DNA from: Quillaja saponaria
Lineage: Eukaryota; Streptophyta; Magnoliopsida; Fabales; Quillajaceae
Direction: 5' to 3'
DNA length: 64,000 nt
Assembly (NCBI GenBank): GCA_029379385.1
Contig: CM055609.1
Span: 2,046,001 to 2,110,000, forward strand
The notes below the pieces were generated by a model that saw only the letters and a program-made list of their open reading frames with translations, searched no databases and had not been told where the DNA came from. The position numbers and the translations under genes are program-made. Positions 37,803 through 50,383 of this stretch are shown piece after piece; position 1 is the first letter of the stretch; the number at the start of each line of letters is the position of its first letter.

Positions 37803-39050
37803 ATGCCTGCAAGTTTAGAGCCGTTAGATTTAGGGGTTCAGATTCCTTACCACTTCAGGTGTCCGATATCGCTAGAGTTGATGGGTGACCCAGTTACAGT
37901 CTCTACGGGTCAGACCTACGACCGAGCTAGCATTGAGGCTTGGGTTGCAACCGGTAACACTACGTGCCCGGTGACTCGGGTCCCTCTTGCCGACTTTACT
38001 CTTATACCCAATCACACCCTTCGCCGGCTCATCCAAGAATGGTGCGTTGCGAACCGGGCTTCTGGGATTCAGCGTATTCCAACTCCTAAACAACCTGCTG
38101 ACTCGGCTTTGGTTCGTTCATTGCTGAACCAAATATCGTCGGAGTCAAATCAACCTCAAACTCGTCTAGCAGCAGTGCGTCGACTCAGAGGACTCGCCCG
38201 TGACTCGGACAAGAATCGTTCCCTCATTGCCTCTCATAACGCACGCAAAATCCTACTTGATATTGTTTTCTCCAATCATGATTCAGAGGATTCCGAGTTA
38301 AATCACGAATCACTCGCTCTACTTGTTATATTTCCACTCAACGAGTCCGAGTGCGTGTCCGTGGCCTCAAACTCGGACAGATTCAAATATTTATCTCATC
38401 TTCTATTCCATTCTTCAATGGAAGTCCGAGTCAACTCAGCTTCGTTAATAGAAATGGTTGTCGTTGGAACTCGTTCACCGGAACTCCGAGCTCAAATCAT
38501 CAATATTGACGAAATCTTAAAAGGAGTAATTGACATTTTGAAGAATCCAATTTCATATCCTCGAGCTCTTAAAATTGGCATCAAGACCTTATTCGCTTTG
38601 TGCATGGTAAAAGAAACCAGACAAAAAGCGATCTCAGCCGGAGTAGCTGAGACTCTCATAGACCGATTAGCCGATTTCGAGAAATGCGACGCTGAGAGAG
38701 CATTAGCGACAATTGAATTACTCTGCCGAATTCCAACAGGTTGCGCTGCATTCACAGCTCACGCTCTCACCATCCCTCTATTAGTGAAAGTAATACTCAA
38801 AATATCAGACCGTGCGACGGAGTACGCCGCCGGAGCTTTGTTATCGCTATGCTCTGCATCGGAGCAGAGCAAGAAGGAAGCAGTGGCAGCCGGTGTATTG
38901 ACTCAGCTGCTGTTGTTGGTACAGAGTGATTGCACGGGAAGAGCGAAGAGGAAGGCGCAATTGTTGCTGAAGCTTCTTCGGGATTCGTGGCCCGAAGATT
39001 CAATTCGAAATTCTGACGATTTTGCTTGCAGTGAAGTTGTACCGTTTTGA
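37803..39050 (+). CDS. U-box E3 ubiquitin ligase with ARM repeats, PUB25/PUB26-like
   Basis: An intronless ORF of 415 aa, the usual size and gene structure for the PUB22-26 group. The U-box spans about residues 13-88: IPYHFRCPISLELMGDPVTV, then TGQTYDRASIEAWVATGN, TTCPVTR and IPNHTLRRLIQEWC. It lacks zinc ligands, as U-boxes do, and recruits an E2. From about 100 on, helical armadillo-type repeats (RLAAVRRLRGLARDSDKNR and others) bind substrates. PUB25/26 in Arabidopsis act in immunity and cold signalling; here that role is only inferred. No defect is visible and the reading frame is complete. Confidence 0.93.
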   Translation: MPASLEPLDLGVQIPYHFRCPISLELMGDPVTVSTGQTYDRASIEAWVATGNTTCPVTRVPLADFTLIPNHTLRRLIQEWCVANRASGIQRIPTPKQPADSALVRSLLNQISSESNQPQTRLAAVRRLRGLARDSDKNRSLIASHNARKILLDIVFSNHDSEDSELNHESLALLVIFPLNESECVSVASNSDRFKYLSHLLFHSSMEVRVNSASLIEMVVVGTRSPELRAQIINIDEILKGVIDILKNPISYPRALKIGIKTLFALCMVKETRQKAISAGVAETLIDRLADFEKCDAERALATIELLCRIPTGCAAFTAHALTIPLLVKVILKISDRATEYAAGALLSLCSASEQSKKEAVAAGVLTQLLLLVQSDCTGRAKRKAQLLLKLLRDSWPEDSIRNSDDFACSEVVPF

Positions 39051-40686
39051 CAAATATTGAATTCAATCTCAAATTTTCTAATTTTGTTAAAAAAAAAAAA
39101 AAAAAAAATTAGAGAAAATTGAGGTTAAGATTGGTATATAGAAATTGTAAATTTGTAATCATGTATCTATGTATTTTTTGTATGTTAGAAATAGTTGTAA
39201 GATTTAGATTTTCTTTTAATTTATTCAATAATTATTAGTCATCAGTTAATGGAAGTTTGGTTGGAGTAATATGAACGATGGAATCTTATGTTGATTGGGT
39301 GGGATGCAGTATAAATAACATCATCTTTTGGTGTCAATAATTGGTGTTACTGATTCAAAATTATGTTCGAATTTAATTCTTTTTATTTTTTAACCAGAAA
39401 AACTTTAATTTTATTTTTAAAATCAGTAAATCATTTATTTTAGCTGAGCTTAATTTTTATGATATCTTTTTGGTTTTTTTTTTTTCTATTATTTATTGTT
39501 TAGTTGGCATTTATCCCATCTTTTTGGATGAGAGATTTTGACAAGAAACTGATTGATAAGAATTTTTTTATTTTATTTTATTGAAAAAGAAAGCGATTTC
39601 TTCTCCTTTAGTTTTTATCTTCTTTCAGCTTTAAAGCATTTCTTTTTCTATAATATCTTTTTAAACTCTTCAGCCAATTATATTTTTTGATATGCACAGA
39701 AGTGAAACCTAGATTGGTTCTTTTTTGCTTTGATTTGAGTCCTCCCATGTCAAAACATCTACATTCACCTCACAATTTTGGATTATACAGCAAAATTCAA
39801 TGAAAACCTGCTTAACATGACAGCGAGAAAAACAAAGGATTACCGGATTACCAGCCTGAGCATAGCTCACTTAAGGGGCAACAGTAACAACCTTTCCAGT
39901 ATTTGACAGGTTTTGAAATACTGAAATTAATGGTGGAGGGCTCCAAAAGGTCCCACTCCTAGAAACTCCCAGAAATTTTGAAAACTATTTGTGTGGGCTT
40001 CAAAGTCACATGTGTGTGGAATAAATCTCATGTGGGAATAGGCATATAGTTTTCTTCTTATTCTTTCTTTAATAAACTCTTTTCTTTTTTCTTTTTTTGT
40101 GATTGCCAAACCAAATGGCAATAGTGCTCACATGCCTAACCCAACCATGTTTCCACTCCGCTCTACAGTAACAGCAACGTCTGATAATTCAATTTGTCTT
40201 TCAACCTTATGATATGCAACATTTGGGACCCATCGATCTTTGTCACACTTTAACTTTTTGAATTTAGCCTTGTCCATTTCCCTCATGCCCATAGATTTAG
40301 TTAATCATCATCATATATAAAAAATTTGGCAATTGTTGGATTTGATTAATTTTAATGGTGAAACTTGGATAATATCTATTTTTTGTTTCTTAGTTTTAGT
40401 TCCTGTCTTAAGAACCCAACTTGAAAGCGAAAAGAAGACCATACTAAAAGAAAAGAGACTATCGATTTTTTGTGCACACAATAAAATAAAATTACCGGGG
40501 CAAAGAGAATCACTTTTGCTACTGAGAAAGCAAATGGTCAGCACGAAGGTTCAAAACTTAGTCGAGCGTTAGCGAAGCCAGATTATCATTGCGAGGTGCT
40601 GTAGTAGCGCCGAACCTTTGTAAGATTGATTTATCCATCATAAATTGGTTTTTCATATTAATCAATTTGTGCGACCAGCATTAGCA
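39051..40686. other. Intergenic
   Basis: Begins with the U-box 3' UTR, including an 18-A tract at 39091-39108. No gene is supported. The block 40560-40680, directly left of the plastid rRNA fragment, is richer in GC than its surroundings and may belong to the same insertion, but I could not match it to a known plastid sequence. Confidence 0.35.
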
Positions 40687-40801
40687 AAGAGGTGATCCAG
40701 CTGCACCTTCCAGTATGACTATATTGTTACGACTTCACTCCAGTCACTAGCCTTGTCTTCGGCATCCTCCTCCTTGCTATTAGGTAACAACTCCGGACAT
40801 G
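40687..40801 (-). pseudogene. Nuclear plastid DNA insert: 3' end of plastid 16S rRNA
   Basis: Read on the minus strand, this segment follows the last ~115 nt of plastid/bacterial-type 16S rRNA. In order it shows GCAAGGAGGaGGATGCCGAA, GGCTAGTGACTGGAGTGAAG, TCGTAACA, TACTGGAAGGTGCaGCTGGA and TCACCTCtTT, which includes the anti-Shine-Dalgarno end (lower case marks differences from the plastid form as I remember it). Most differences are C-to-T or G-to-A, the decay expected of methylated insert DNA. It is too short and too altered to be functional. Confidence 0.85.
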
Positions 40802-41871
40802 ATACTGTAATTGCGTGTAACTAATTATGAACTCCAAACAGTTTTTGTTTTTCTTAATTAAAGGTCACATATACATATACATATATCTTTTTTGATTTAG
40901 TGCTCAAGTAATATTCAAATCATTTTAAAAATAAAATAATTAAATCTAATATTAAAAACTACAAATTATTAATATAAATCCTTAGCCATATTTTTCTCCC
41001 AAACATTTAATTTTAATTAATGATATTTCAAATTGATAGATTTAAAAAAAAAATGAATATCAAATTCAAGAATTTCAAATATTTCATTGAAACCAACCTT
41101 TATATTTAAATTGAGTAATGTTAAGCTGGGCTAGGACTAAAGCCCTTGAGACATGTAATTTTTGAAAGGTTGGCAGAGAAGGGAAGCCCAGGCCTAACCT
41201 TAGTGGGCGTAGATACAAGGCATCTAATAATAACAAAATTCATTTAGAAATACAATATCACATACTTTTTTAATTGTATTTTAATATTTTACAACGACTT
41301 GTATTAAAAAAAGAAAAAAGTTAGTAGATCAATTATACATAATTTCCATTTTAGAAATTTTCAAGGAACAAAATTAAGTATTTAGTAGTTTCAAGTTCAG
41401 CACTGATGCATCAAATAGGGGTTAAAATTTTGATTTGGTTATTGGATTTTTGCAAAACAATGAGAGAGTTACTTTTACATTAAATTCACAATCACACTAA
41501 AATTAACAGGATGAGTGGACGTTACTGAGACTCACTTCTCAATGAGAGTCACACGATTCAGTGTCTACATAGCAAATATCTGGATAAGGTTACATTAGGA
41601 GCGAGGGGGTATAAATTTTTTATATAAGGATGAAAATTACCATATCTGTAGAAATTCTGAGGGAAAGTTAAAAAAGAGAAAAACTTATTGGAATTGAGTT
41701 GCTGATCATATATATTTGTAACATGACACAAGCAGCAACTTTCAGATATTGACAGATCAAAAACAGTAATATTTGAGCTCTATATATGAAGATTAACAGC
41801 AACTGCATGAGCCTGCCTGTGAGAGAATTCACATAATTTCTTTGTGGCTGCTGGATTTCTCCAAATGATCT
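40802..41871. other. Intergenic
   Basis: AT-rich spacer between the plastid insert and the 3' end of the bHLH gene. No supported feature. Confidence 0.35.
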
Positions 41872-43145
41872 TCAAGTCACCCACATCGATATCTCGCTGG
41901 CAGCTTGCTTGAATGCTTCTTCCAAAGAAGATGCCTCTGGGAACTGATCTGAACCACCTCCATTTGCCTGCTTTCATTGCACAAATATACACTCAATAAA
42001 ACTTACATGAACTGAGGCTTATATATTATACTTCTATTTATCATATACATATGAGGGTATGAAAATATAAGACTAGCTAAATTTCTGCATACACACACAC
42101 ACAGATATATTTATCTGTGTGCCTGGATGCAAGAGTTATGGACCTAGTTCAGTAGTTCATGAAGTAGATTAGGGTTTCTAAAAGATGAGAAAATCAGTAT
42201 GCGTTGGGGCCAACCACATGCTACACTTGACTTTTTTTTTCAAAAGAAATCGAGAGTAGATATAAGTTGTTCGAACTTCATAGATGAGAGCATCAAGTGC
42301 CTCTACTCACAATGGGTGAGAGTAATTAATAATATCATCAATGAAGCATCACGGCAGCCATACTGAATGAAATTAATGACCATTAAATTAATTGGCCTCG
42401 CTATATTTCTCTTATGAATAACAAAGAGAGTTATAAATCACTTAATGCAACATATAAGCAACACTCTCTTAATTACTAGCATTTTCAAATCTTAAATAAA
42501 TTTGTGTCCAAAAACATAAGTACCCCCCATATAAAATCCTGACCAGGCCATTAATCTTTCTATGATTGGTCATTAGTTAAAACAACTTCTTCTACTTTGG
42601 AGGATTGGATTCAAAAATGAAAATTTAATTAATTAGACCAAGGGTAGAATTTCAAACTTACATGTGCTTGAATCATGTAGAAGTTGCGGCTACCATCAGA
42701 GGAAACATGAGCAGTTATCACATCTATCTTGTGCTTCTCCAGCACACAGCAAATGGCAGTAAAGAGGCAGGCTTTCTTGGTTGAGCAAATGCTGATTTGT
42801 GCATCATCACCAGAAACATTCAAGACTACATTTGAATTGCAAAATGTTTGAAAGGCTACCGGATATCGCGGGATTGAAAATGTTGAAGGATTTGTGTTAG
42901 GGACATTATTAGTAGGCAAATTGGAAGATACTTGATCAGCTAGGAATGCCTCCCTTGAATATTGATCATTATAAGGAATCCATCTTGGGGTGATTGCAGT
43001 TGGCGTTGGCTCATACCGGAAAGTTGAGGCAGCATTAGAGGCAGATTGGAGCCTTTCTAGTTTCTGTTTTTGAAGCTTCTGAAGTTTTTGCTGAAGGATT
43101 TTGATGTAGTTCACAGCTTCATCAACAATGGTGGACTTGTCTGCC

Positions 43146-43177
<32 letters not shown>

Positions 43178-44327
43178 CATGCAACATTAATTTAATAGGA
43201 GTGAATCAAGTAGTAAATAAGAAGGAATAGTAATTATTATTGGGATAATGGTACTGTGCCAAAATAAGATAGAGAAATCCTAGAAAACAAAGATAATTAA
43301 AAACCAAAAAAGAAGTCCTTCTTAATTGTCATTGAGTACTTGTTCAAAAAGTTGGTGGAGAGGCTAGATTTACAAAATTTTAAGGACCTGTGACTAAGTT
43401 TTTAAATTAAGTTTTTACTTTTAATAAGATCAAAACTCTATTTATTACAGTTCCAAAAGACAGCCAAGGCTAGTTATTATTATAACTAATTTGGGTTTTA
43501 AGAATTTATTATGAATTTCTTACTTCATTTAATAAACGGGTACAATTCAAACTTTATTTATTATCATTCCCAAAATAGTTTTAATTAAATATTATTTGAA
43601 ATTATTGTAATTAACTTAGACTCTTAAAAAATAAGTCATTCATCAATCCCCCTTCCCACACAACAACAAAGAAAGAAAAGGGAAAGAGTATTAATGAGTA
43701 AAAGTTGATGATTTCAAAAATGGTATTTTATTAATCATACAGAGGCAAAAAAACTAGCCATAGAAGTATAGAACAAATGAAAAGAAAATTTTGGAGAAAG
43801 AAAGGAATTCTGGCTTTTCATAAAAGATTGAGAATTTAATTAAAACACAAGAGAAAAATCATACTTTATATAAATATATCTAAAAATTTAATACCTTAGA
43901 AGGAAGCTGAGGAAGCAAAGCATGAAGACTAGAAAACATGTTCCTCATCTTTTTCCTTCTCTCCCTTTCTGTCCATATATGAATTTCATGATCTGATTCA
44001 CCAACCTTATTTCCATCTTTCACTTGATGATCTTCTTCACCATTAATACAACTCCTCTTCCCATTTCTAGTGTTCACCCTACTCACCACCACGCCGCCGC
44101 CACCGCCTTGGCTTTGCTTCTTATTATTATCATCAACTTCCACTTGTTCTTTTTCCTGTCCATCATTGATGATCATCAGCTGGTCATTGAAGCGGTTTAT
44201 TGTCCCGACCCCGGCCCCAGGCCCTGGCCCTCTGCTTCTCATTGGAATTCAAGAAATCCCATGGTTGGTTTTCCCATATGAAACTATCAAGCTGATCATG
44301 GTGCTGGCCTTCTCCTGCTTCAGACAT
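41872..44327 (-). CDS. bHLH transcription factor, ZHOUPI/bHLH95-like, three exons, N-terminal frame conflict
   Basis: Exon 2 (43144-42662) and exon 3 (41967-41872, stop TGA) join in phase to the 3' part of exon 1 (ending 43895). The basic region is [20 protein letters not shown], and the helix-loop-helix continues across the intron (ALLPQLPSK then [19 protein letters not shown]). A C-terminal ACT-like region follows ([20 protein letters not shown]). ZHOUPI/RGE1 acts in endosperm breakdown and embryo cuticle formation. In the bHLH frame the first ATG is 44242 (MRSRGPGPG...; 308 aa). However, the family-like N-terminus (MSEAGEGQ..., [16 protein letters not shown]) is encoded from ATG 44327 in a frame one base off and stops at 44184. 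Either an indel in the G/C-rich stretch (~44200-44240) broke the gene or assembly is wrong, or the upstream frame is an overlapping uORF. Confidence 0.82.
43147..43172. repeat. (TA)n microsatellite at the intron 1 acceptor of the bHLH gene
   Basis: About 13 TA units lie directly before the acceptor TAG|GCAGAC of the second exon. Length change here could affect splice-site recognition, because the repeat occupies the place of the polypyrimidine tract. Confidence 0.8.
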
Positions 44328-46295
44328 GGCTAGCTTTAGAGACAGAAAGAGCTGGGTGGTGTACAAGTTATAAGAAGGAGGTAGAGAGAGGGAGAGGGTA
44401 GGGGTTTAAAAAGGTGACAAAGAGGAGAAAGAAGAACAGAGGAGATGATGATGAGGTTTTGGGGAAGAAAGAGCACAAAATACAATCATAAGGTAATGCC
44501 GTTACTGAGGCATCAGAACAAAAACGGATAGCCTAATTAGCGCGAGGAACAAAGATTTCTTCTCTCATATGTAGGTCCCATATAGCCACAGGGGATGATG
44601 AATGACCCCACTTGAGACTTATGGCCCCACTCAAAACCATCTTCAGTGACAATTCCTGATAATATAATACCACTATTTCTTATGAAATTACTAAACTGCC
44701 CATACCAAGCCAAGCAAAAAAAAACTTCACTTCTCAAATTGTGAAACTAGAGCTAGGAAAGCTAGGGAATATAGAGTTCTCATAAACAAGAACAAAGAAA
44801 AAGAAAAGAGAGTGTGAGAGTATAATTAGGAAATTGGTGAGATATACTGAAGAGAGTGTGAGGTTATATATAAACTGAAGAAAGATTTATATTTAGGTAA
44901 AATATCTGTCTCGAGATTTTCTATTATTCATGTTTGTTCACGTGAAAAGATAGTTATACATTTATTATCTTTCTATTTCAGTCTCACTCATATTGTATTT
45001 TTAAAAAAATTAATTTTTTTTACTAGTCGTAACTTTGGTAAGTAATTTGATAGGTTTTAATACTGTTAAAAACTGATTCTTAGATAAATAAATATTTTTT
45101 AACATTATTGTTATGCATGATTAATAAATATTTTTTCCTAGTATTATTGATATTTTTTTATTATTTCTTTTCAGTTTTTGATGTTTTGGTTGGAAGAAGA
45201 AATAAAAATGAAATGGTGATAATTGATTATTTTAATGAGGTGAGTAACCATGTGAGCATCTTGTTTTGGAAAAATATAAAACCGTTAGAGATTGAGATAT
45301 ATTTAAACTGTCTAAGTCGAGTTCACGAATTATTCATGAAGAATCTTAATGATTAATCAATTTTCTTCATCGAAAAAACAAAAAAAGAAAGAAAAAAGAA
45401 ACCTTGGGTTAAAGAAGTAAAATATTCTCATATCATGAAACATTTATCATTTTCATGATATATATAAAAAATATTCGTATAATATAAGTACAATATAAGA
45501 GTTAAAAAGTTATTAAACTTATTTTCTTTGGGCACTGAAAGTGTGGTTAGCTTACTCTAGATCTTCTTCTTCACTATTAAGCAAATCAGAATAAGTTTTC
45601 TTCATTCTTATTTTTATTTATAAACTTTCCCGTGGGAAGAGGGGATAGATATTAAGGGGGAAATATACACTGCCAAGAGGAAATTTGACTTAGTTCTGAT
45701 GCTACATTTTATATTCCTACAGAATTTTTTAGACGATAAATAATTTGCACATAATTATTCTCGAATGGTGGAGACAGATGGGACAATAATAGGGCCATGT
45801 TTTCCTATGAAAAACAAATATCTATAAATATTTGGGTTTGAAAAAATTCATAGGAGAGTTTATGTAACATCCAACAACTTCAAAATTATTTTTTGATTAA
45901 GAGATGGCATTCATTTAAAAAAATAAAAAAAAAAAAGCTAAGAAAATGAAAAACTATTCTCAGTCTAGAGCATAATTAGAGGTCAAGGAAAATATCAGCA
46001 ATAAGTTAAAGGTTATAAGCTAATGCCAAATAGCATAAAATTACTAGTTTTTGGAGTATCATAAATTACGTAATAACCAATGTAATAATTAGTACGTATA
46101 ACCAACAATAACATATCCTTTTGAGTAAAGAAGCAATTAGTTTGACTTTTTTTTTTTTTTTTTTCCAATTTTTCTGACAGTTGGTCATGCCATCTTCAGG
46201 AAACAAATTAAGTTCATGAAAGCAGTTCAAAATAGAGGTAGACAAAGCTGGAAGACTGATTATTCAGTTTGAGGTCCAGAGATGACAGGTTTTCT
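44328..46295. other. bHLH promoter side and intergenic
   Basis: 44328-44900 is purine-rich and probably contains the bHLH promoter and leader. The remainder is AT-rich. A short ORF at 45108-45356 has no recognisable content. Confidence 0.35.
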
Positions 46296-49200
46296 TCATG
46301 TCACTAAGGCTGTTGTTTTACAAATGGGGCACAGATTCTTCTGCATTAGCCACTGCTTGATGCAGTTGGTGTGGAAGTCATGCCCGCAATCCAGTGATCC
46401 CAGATCTTCTCCATCGGCATATTTCTCCTGTCATAGGTAGAAAGAAGGTAAACAGTGTTCATAACCAGCTCAAAGAAGTTAAAAGCACCCTTCAACTTCT
46501 CATGTGCCGTCTTCAACTACATTAGTATTATAGCTGAGATAGATGAGGCATGTACCTGACAGATGCAGCAAGGTTCCAAATCTGGTGGGGATTCTGTCAT
46601 GACAGACACATATACTTGCTGTTTCATCAACTTCATAATCATTTCCTCACTTAATCCGGTGCTCACATCTCCCATGCGTTCCTCCAATGCCAACAGTTCC
46701 TGAAATGACAATTACAGAGCTCAAGAGAAATAGCACAAAGTAATGATGATGCTGATGAATACCCTCTTTTTACCTCGTAAGACATGTTATCTACATCAAG
46801 CCGCATATCTCTGTGCCTATCATGCATTTCAGCCACACCATGATATATGAAGGGGTCAAACAGCATATAATCCTGACAATCACCATATGAACATCAGACG
46901 GTAAACAAACAGTATAAACAGTGTCAAAGCAAGATTGCCAGCTACCATTGTGCATGATCAATTGACCATATAACATGAGATTGCTATAGGAGCCATCAGG
47001 CCACTGTTTGAGAAGCAAGCTTTCCAATTTTGCAGAACACACAGAGTAAATTTAAAGATGACACTTGCAGAAAAGTAAAGACAGGCTTACAGTGAAGGTA
47101 CATTCAATGTTAGAATAAAGATATATTCCCAGTCTCCCACCTTTCCAAACTAATAGTCCCTTTTTGATCGAATGCACGTAGTTTAAGAAGGTTAAGGCAT
47201 ATCAGTGTTTTTTTCAATCTTGTCCATAAACCAAAGCCAAAACTGTTTTGGCAAGTGGAACCAATCAATCTTTTTAAAGCAACTTAATATAGTAAAGCAA
47301 GTAATTTTTAACTTTTGCAGAGGGACTATCATTTTGGGATACAAATGTAAGGGGAAAAGGGACTAACAATTAGGAATATTGAGTGCAAGACTTTTGCAGT
47401 ACGATCCTCTCAAATGGGGTGGGTGGAAATTTCACATGCTAATATATCCAAAAGTAAGATTATAGCCTAAACAAAAATTGGAGAGGATAGGGCCTATATG
47501 TGAACTTAAGACAGTAGAAAATATAGGTTTCCTATATGTGAAGTATTAGTGCCACAATGCGGCTTTAGAAGCATTAGAAGGGGGTAAAGACTTAAAGAGT
47601 GTTTAAATCCTTTTTGACACCAGACAAGTTTCCTTAGCAATACAGTGATGCAATATTCGGCAGTATATTAATTTTCTAATATTTCTTAGAAAATGTAGTG
47701 CACATGATCTCCATCTTCTCCATCTGCAATGAAGAGAGAAAAGGAAAGTACCTCAAGTGTAAAGAGTGAGTTAAAGCATCTAATTCCAGAGAAACAAATT
47801 GCATAGCAACAATCATCACTACAGGGCGTTCAGCTATAGATGATAGATAAAATATTGGTGGAATTTGGAATCCTACTGGAAAGCAACCTCATTGAAAGAT
47901 GGCACCATAGATGAGTTTAATCAGATGACAGAAAAAGAAGAGAAACAGAGAATGACTAATCAATCTACACAGGAATTAACACCATCAAGTGTAATCAACT
48001 AACAAAAATAATCTCTCTACTGTTGGTTTCACAAGCACAACTTATAGATGCCATAGCAATCTAGGTAAAAACAATTATATCAGTTAAACTCAAACCTCAG
48101 CTCGTAAGTTGTCACCCCTATGCATGGCATTCAAGACTTGGCGAATCTGGAACACAGAATAACAAAAACAGCTAGTTCAGCCAAAAAGTAATTAACTAAT
48201 ATGGGTCGAACTTGAAAGCACCTGGTACTAGAACTTTAATACAAATAAAAGTTAGACAGTGACCAGACTTTATTAAGGCAAGCACTCTGCATACAGTACC
48301 AATAATTAACAAGAAAAAGGCAGATAACATATTACAAAACTAGATGCCACACTCAGTATCATCGTTCTAATTCATAACAAACACAACATAAAGCAAGGAA
48401 GAGATATAAACAGACAAATATTAGAAAGCAAACAAAGAAATTGGAGAAAGGCAAAAGTATAAATAGCAATAATATAAATCAATACAAATCTGTATTCTTC
48501 ATAAAATTAGATAGTTATTTACTGCCATCTAAACACCAACATGTCAATATCACCAGCATTTTTCTTGAGGAATGATCAGATCCACATAGCATAGCCTCAC
48601 AATAATAATAGCACAGCTTTGTTGGAAAAGCAAAACACGAAGGAACACATACCTCAGATATCAATCGTCGCCTCCCTTCAATATCAGCACCTAAACCCCG
48701 CAATGGAAGGTGCCTATTAGTGAAATCATCACCTTGTCTCTCCATCAAGGGAGCTGATCTTGGATATGGTTGATTGTGTCCCTGGCTATGGGGTCCACAT
48801 GACATAACAGTATCCTGTGAGGAAGCAGAAGGGCCTGGAGGCAAAGAAGTAAGATGACCATTATGAGCCACAGTTTCTGATGACGGAAACAACGACCAAG
48901 AAGTGAACTCTGGCGATCTTTGCTGATTCTGCAATGGGGCTTCATGGTGAGGAATCCAGGGAGGGCTGGGAACAGCGTGCATGCTTGAACTTGACCCAAT
49001 CCAACTATTAGAAGGTACACCACCAGAGGTCAAATGCCAACTTGTTTGGTTCTGTCCTGGACTTCTCATATCAGTTGCAGTTACAAGCATGGGGTTCTCT
49101 GCATTGTTTTGTGGAGCATTTCTTATGATTGATTCTTCATGTGTAAATCTCTCTCCAGGCATAGGGGAACTTGATAAAGTGCTCACACTTGGATTAGCAG

Positions 49201-50383
49201 CCCCGTTCCAAGGAAAAGGATGCATGTTAGCTGACAAACCAGGAATGTGCATGACATGAGACTGCCTCCGGGGAGCACTGGAATTGGCTGATGCTACTCC
49301 AGCTGTTAATCTCAAGTCCAGTGAATCACTAAATGGAGGTCTAGGTATTTGATGAGGAGAATAAAGATTAAAATGACCAGGACTCCCTGCTGATGATAAA
49401 TTAAGAGGTATAGACTCCTGGGGCTGTCCAGAGTTTATCCTCTGACCAAATACTCTCAAAGGACCTTCGGCATTTCCTGCAATATCTGTTGTAGAAAAGA
49501 AATCAGAAGCTACTCCTCTCATGCTAACCCCAGTTCTAGCGTTCTGATGTATTGGACGACTAAGAATAGGAAAATTCTGCAGGGGTGTAGAAACACTTGA
49601 GCTGCTAGAAACATTATAGTGAGCAGAACCAGTATGCCATGCACCATTTTCAGCTTCCAAAAGAGAGCTAGAAGTTCCCCCAGGATACAACTGCCCAGAA
49701 CTGCCTTCAAGGGTCTTTCTCTTGCAGGAAGAGCCCCAATTGCCTAAAGAAGAACTAGGGCCACCATTTTCTTCCTCAACCATGTAACCAGAGCTTCCAG
49801 ATGAACTTCCTACATAACCACATGAAGCATCAACTGAAGGTGTCTTAGTTTCAAGTCTACCAGAACTGCACATGTTAATTGCAATACCGGCTTCTGTCCC
49901 CTTTCCACTGTTGTGAAGACATCCCATATTTAGATTCTCATTCCGGGTTATATGATTGGAGCTGGAGCCTTGTAGAAACAAAGGCTCACTTCTGAATCGA
50001 TTGCCATCCAGACTTATATTTGCTCTACCAGGAAAAAGTACATTAGCAGATTCAATTTGCCTTTCTTCCGGTCTGAAACCACTAAATGAAGATGACCATT
50101 CACGTTCCATTTCTACGTTATCATCATTAACCTGGTTGTGCAGATTTCTGGAACTAGGTTCACCAGTAGTCCAGCTTCTGGAGCTCTGAATATCAAGAGC
50201 AGTGGCACTAACACATGTATCCTCACCTGAAGTTACCATATAATCTGACAACCGCCTTTCAACTGGATCTAGCATGTTATTCAAGGAAGTTTGCTGACTC
50301 ATGCTAGTGCTACTGGAACTAGATACCTGCCTGATATTAACAGTCTCAGGGAAGGACCCAATGGTCCTCCTCTGCCCTTGCAT
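46296..50383 (-). CDS. RING-H2 E3 ubiquitin ligase, MBR1/MBR2 (RHG1A)-like, five coding exons
   Basis: Exons on the minus strand: 50383-48653, 48146-48096, 46872-46774, 46699-46556 and 46427-46296. All are phase 0 and give 718 aa. The start is the ATG of MQGQRRTIGSFPETVN; 13 further in-frame codons upstream to 50422 lack family likeness. The long first exon encodes a Ser-rich, probably disordered region. A conserved block follows (RRRLISE then IRQVLNAMHRGDNLRAE, then YMLFDPFIYHGVAEMHDRHR), and a C-terminal RING-H2 domain: C671-x2-C674, then C689, H691, H694, C697, C708 and C711, ending CPICKTTALVT. MBR1/2 in Arabidopsis target the Mediator subunit PFT1/MED25 and affect flowering; here that is inference. 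Non-coding 5' exons probably lie between 50.4 and 51.9 kb. Confidence 0.92.

Noticed and set aside
45108..45356. 82-codon ORF with a hydrophobic start
   Set aside because: The A/T-driven composition (Phe, Ile, Asn, Lys) and lack of any recognisable motif or splice context suggest chance.
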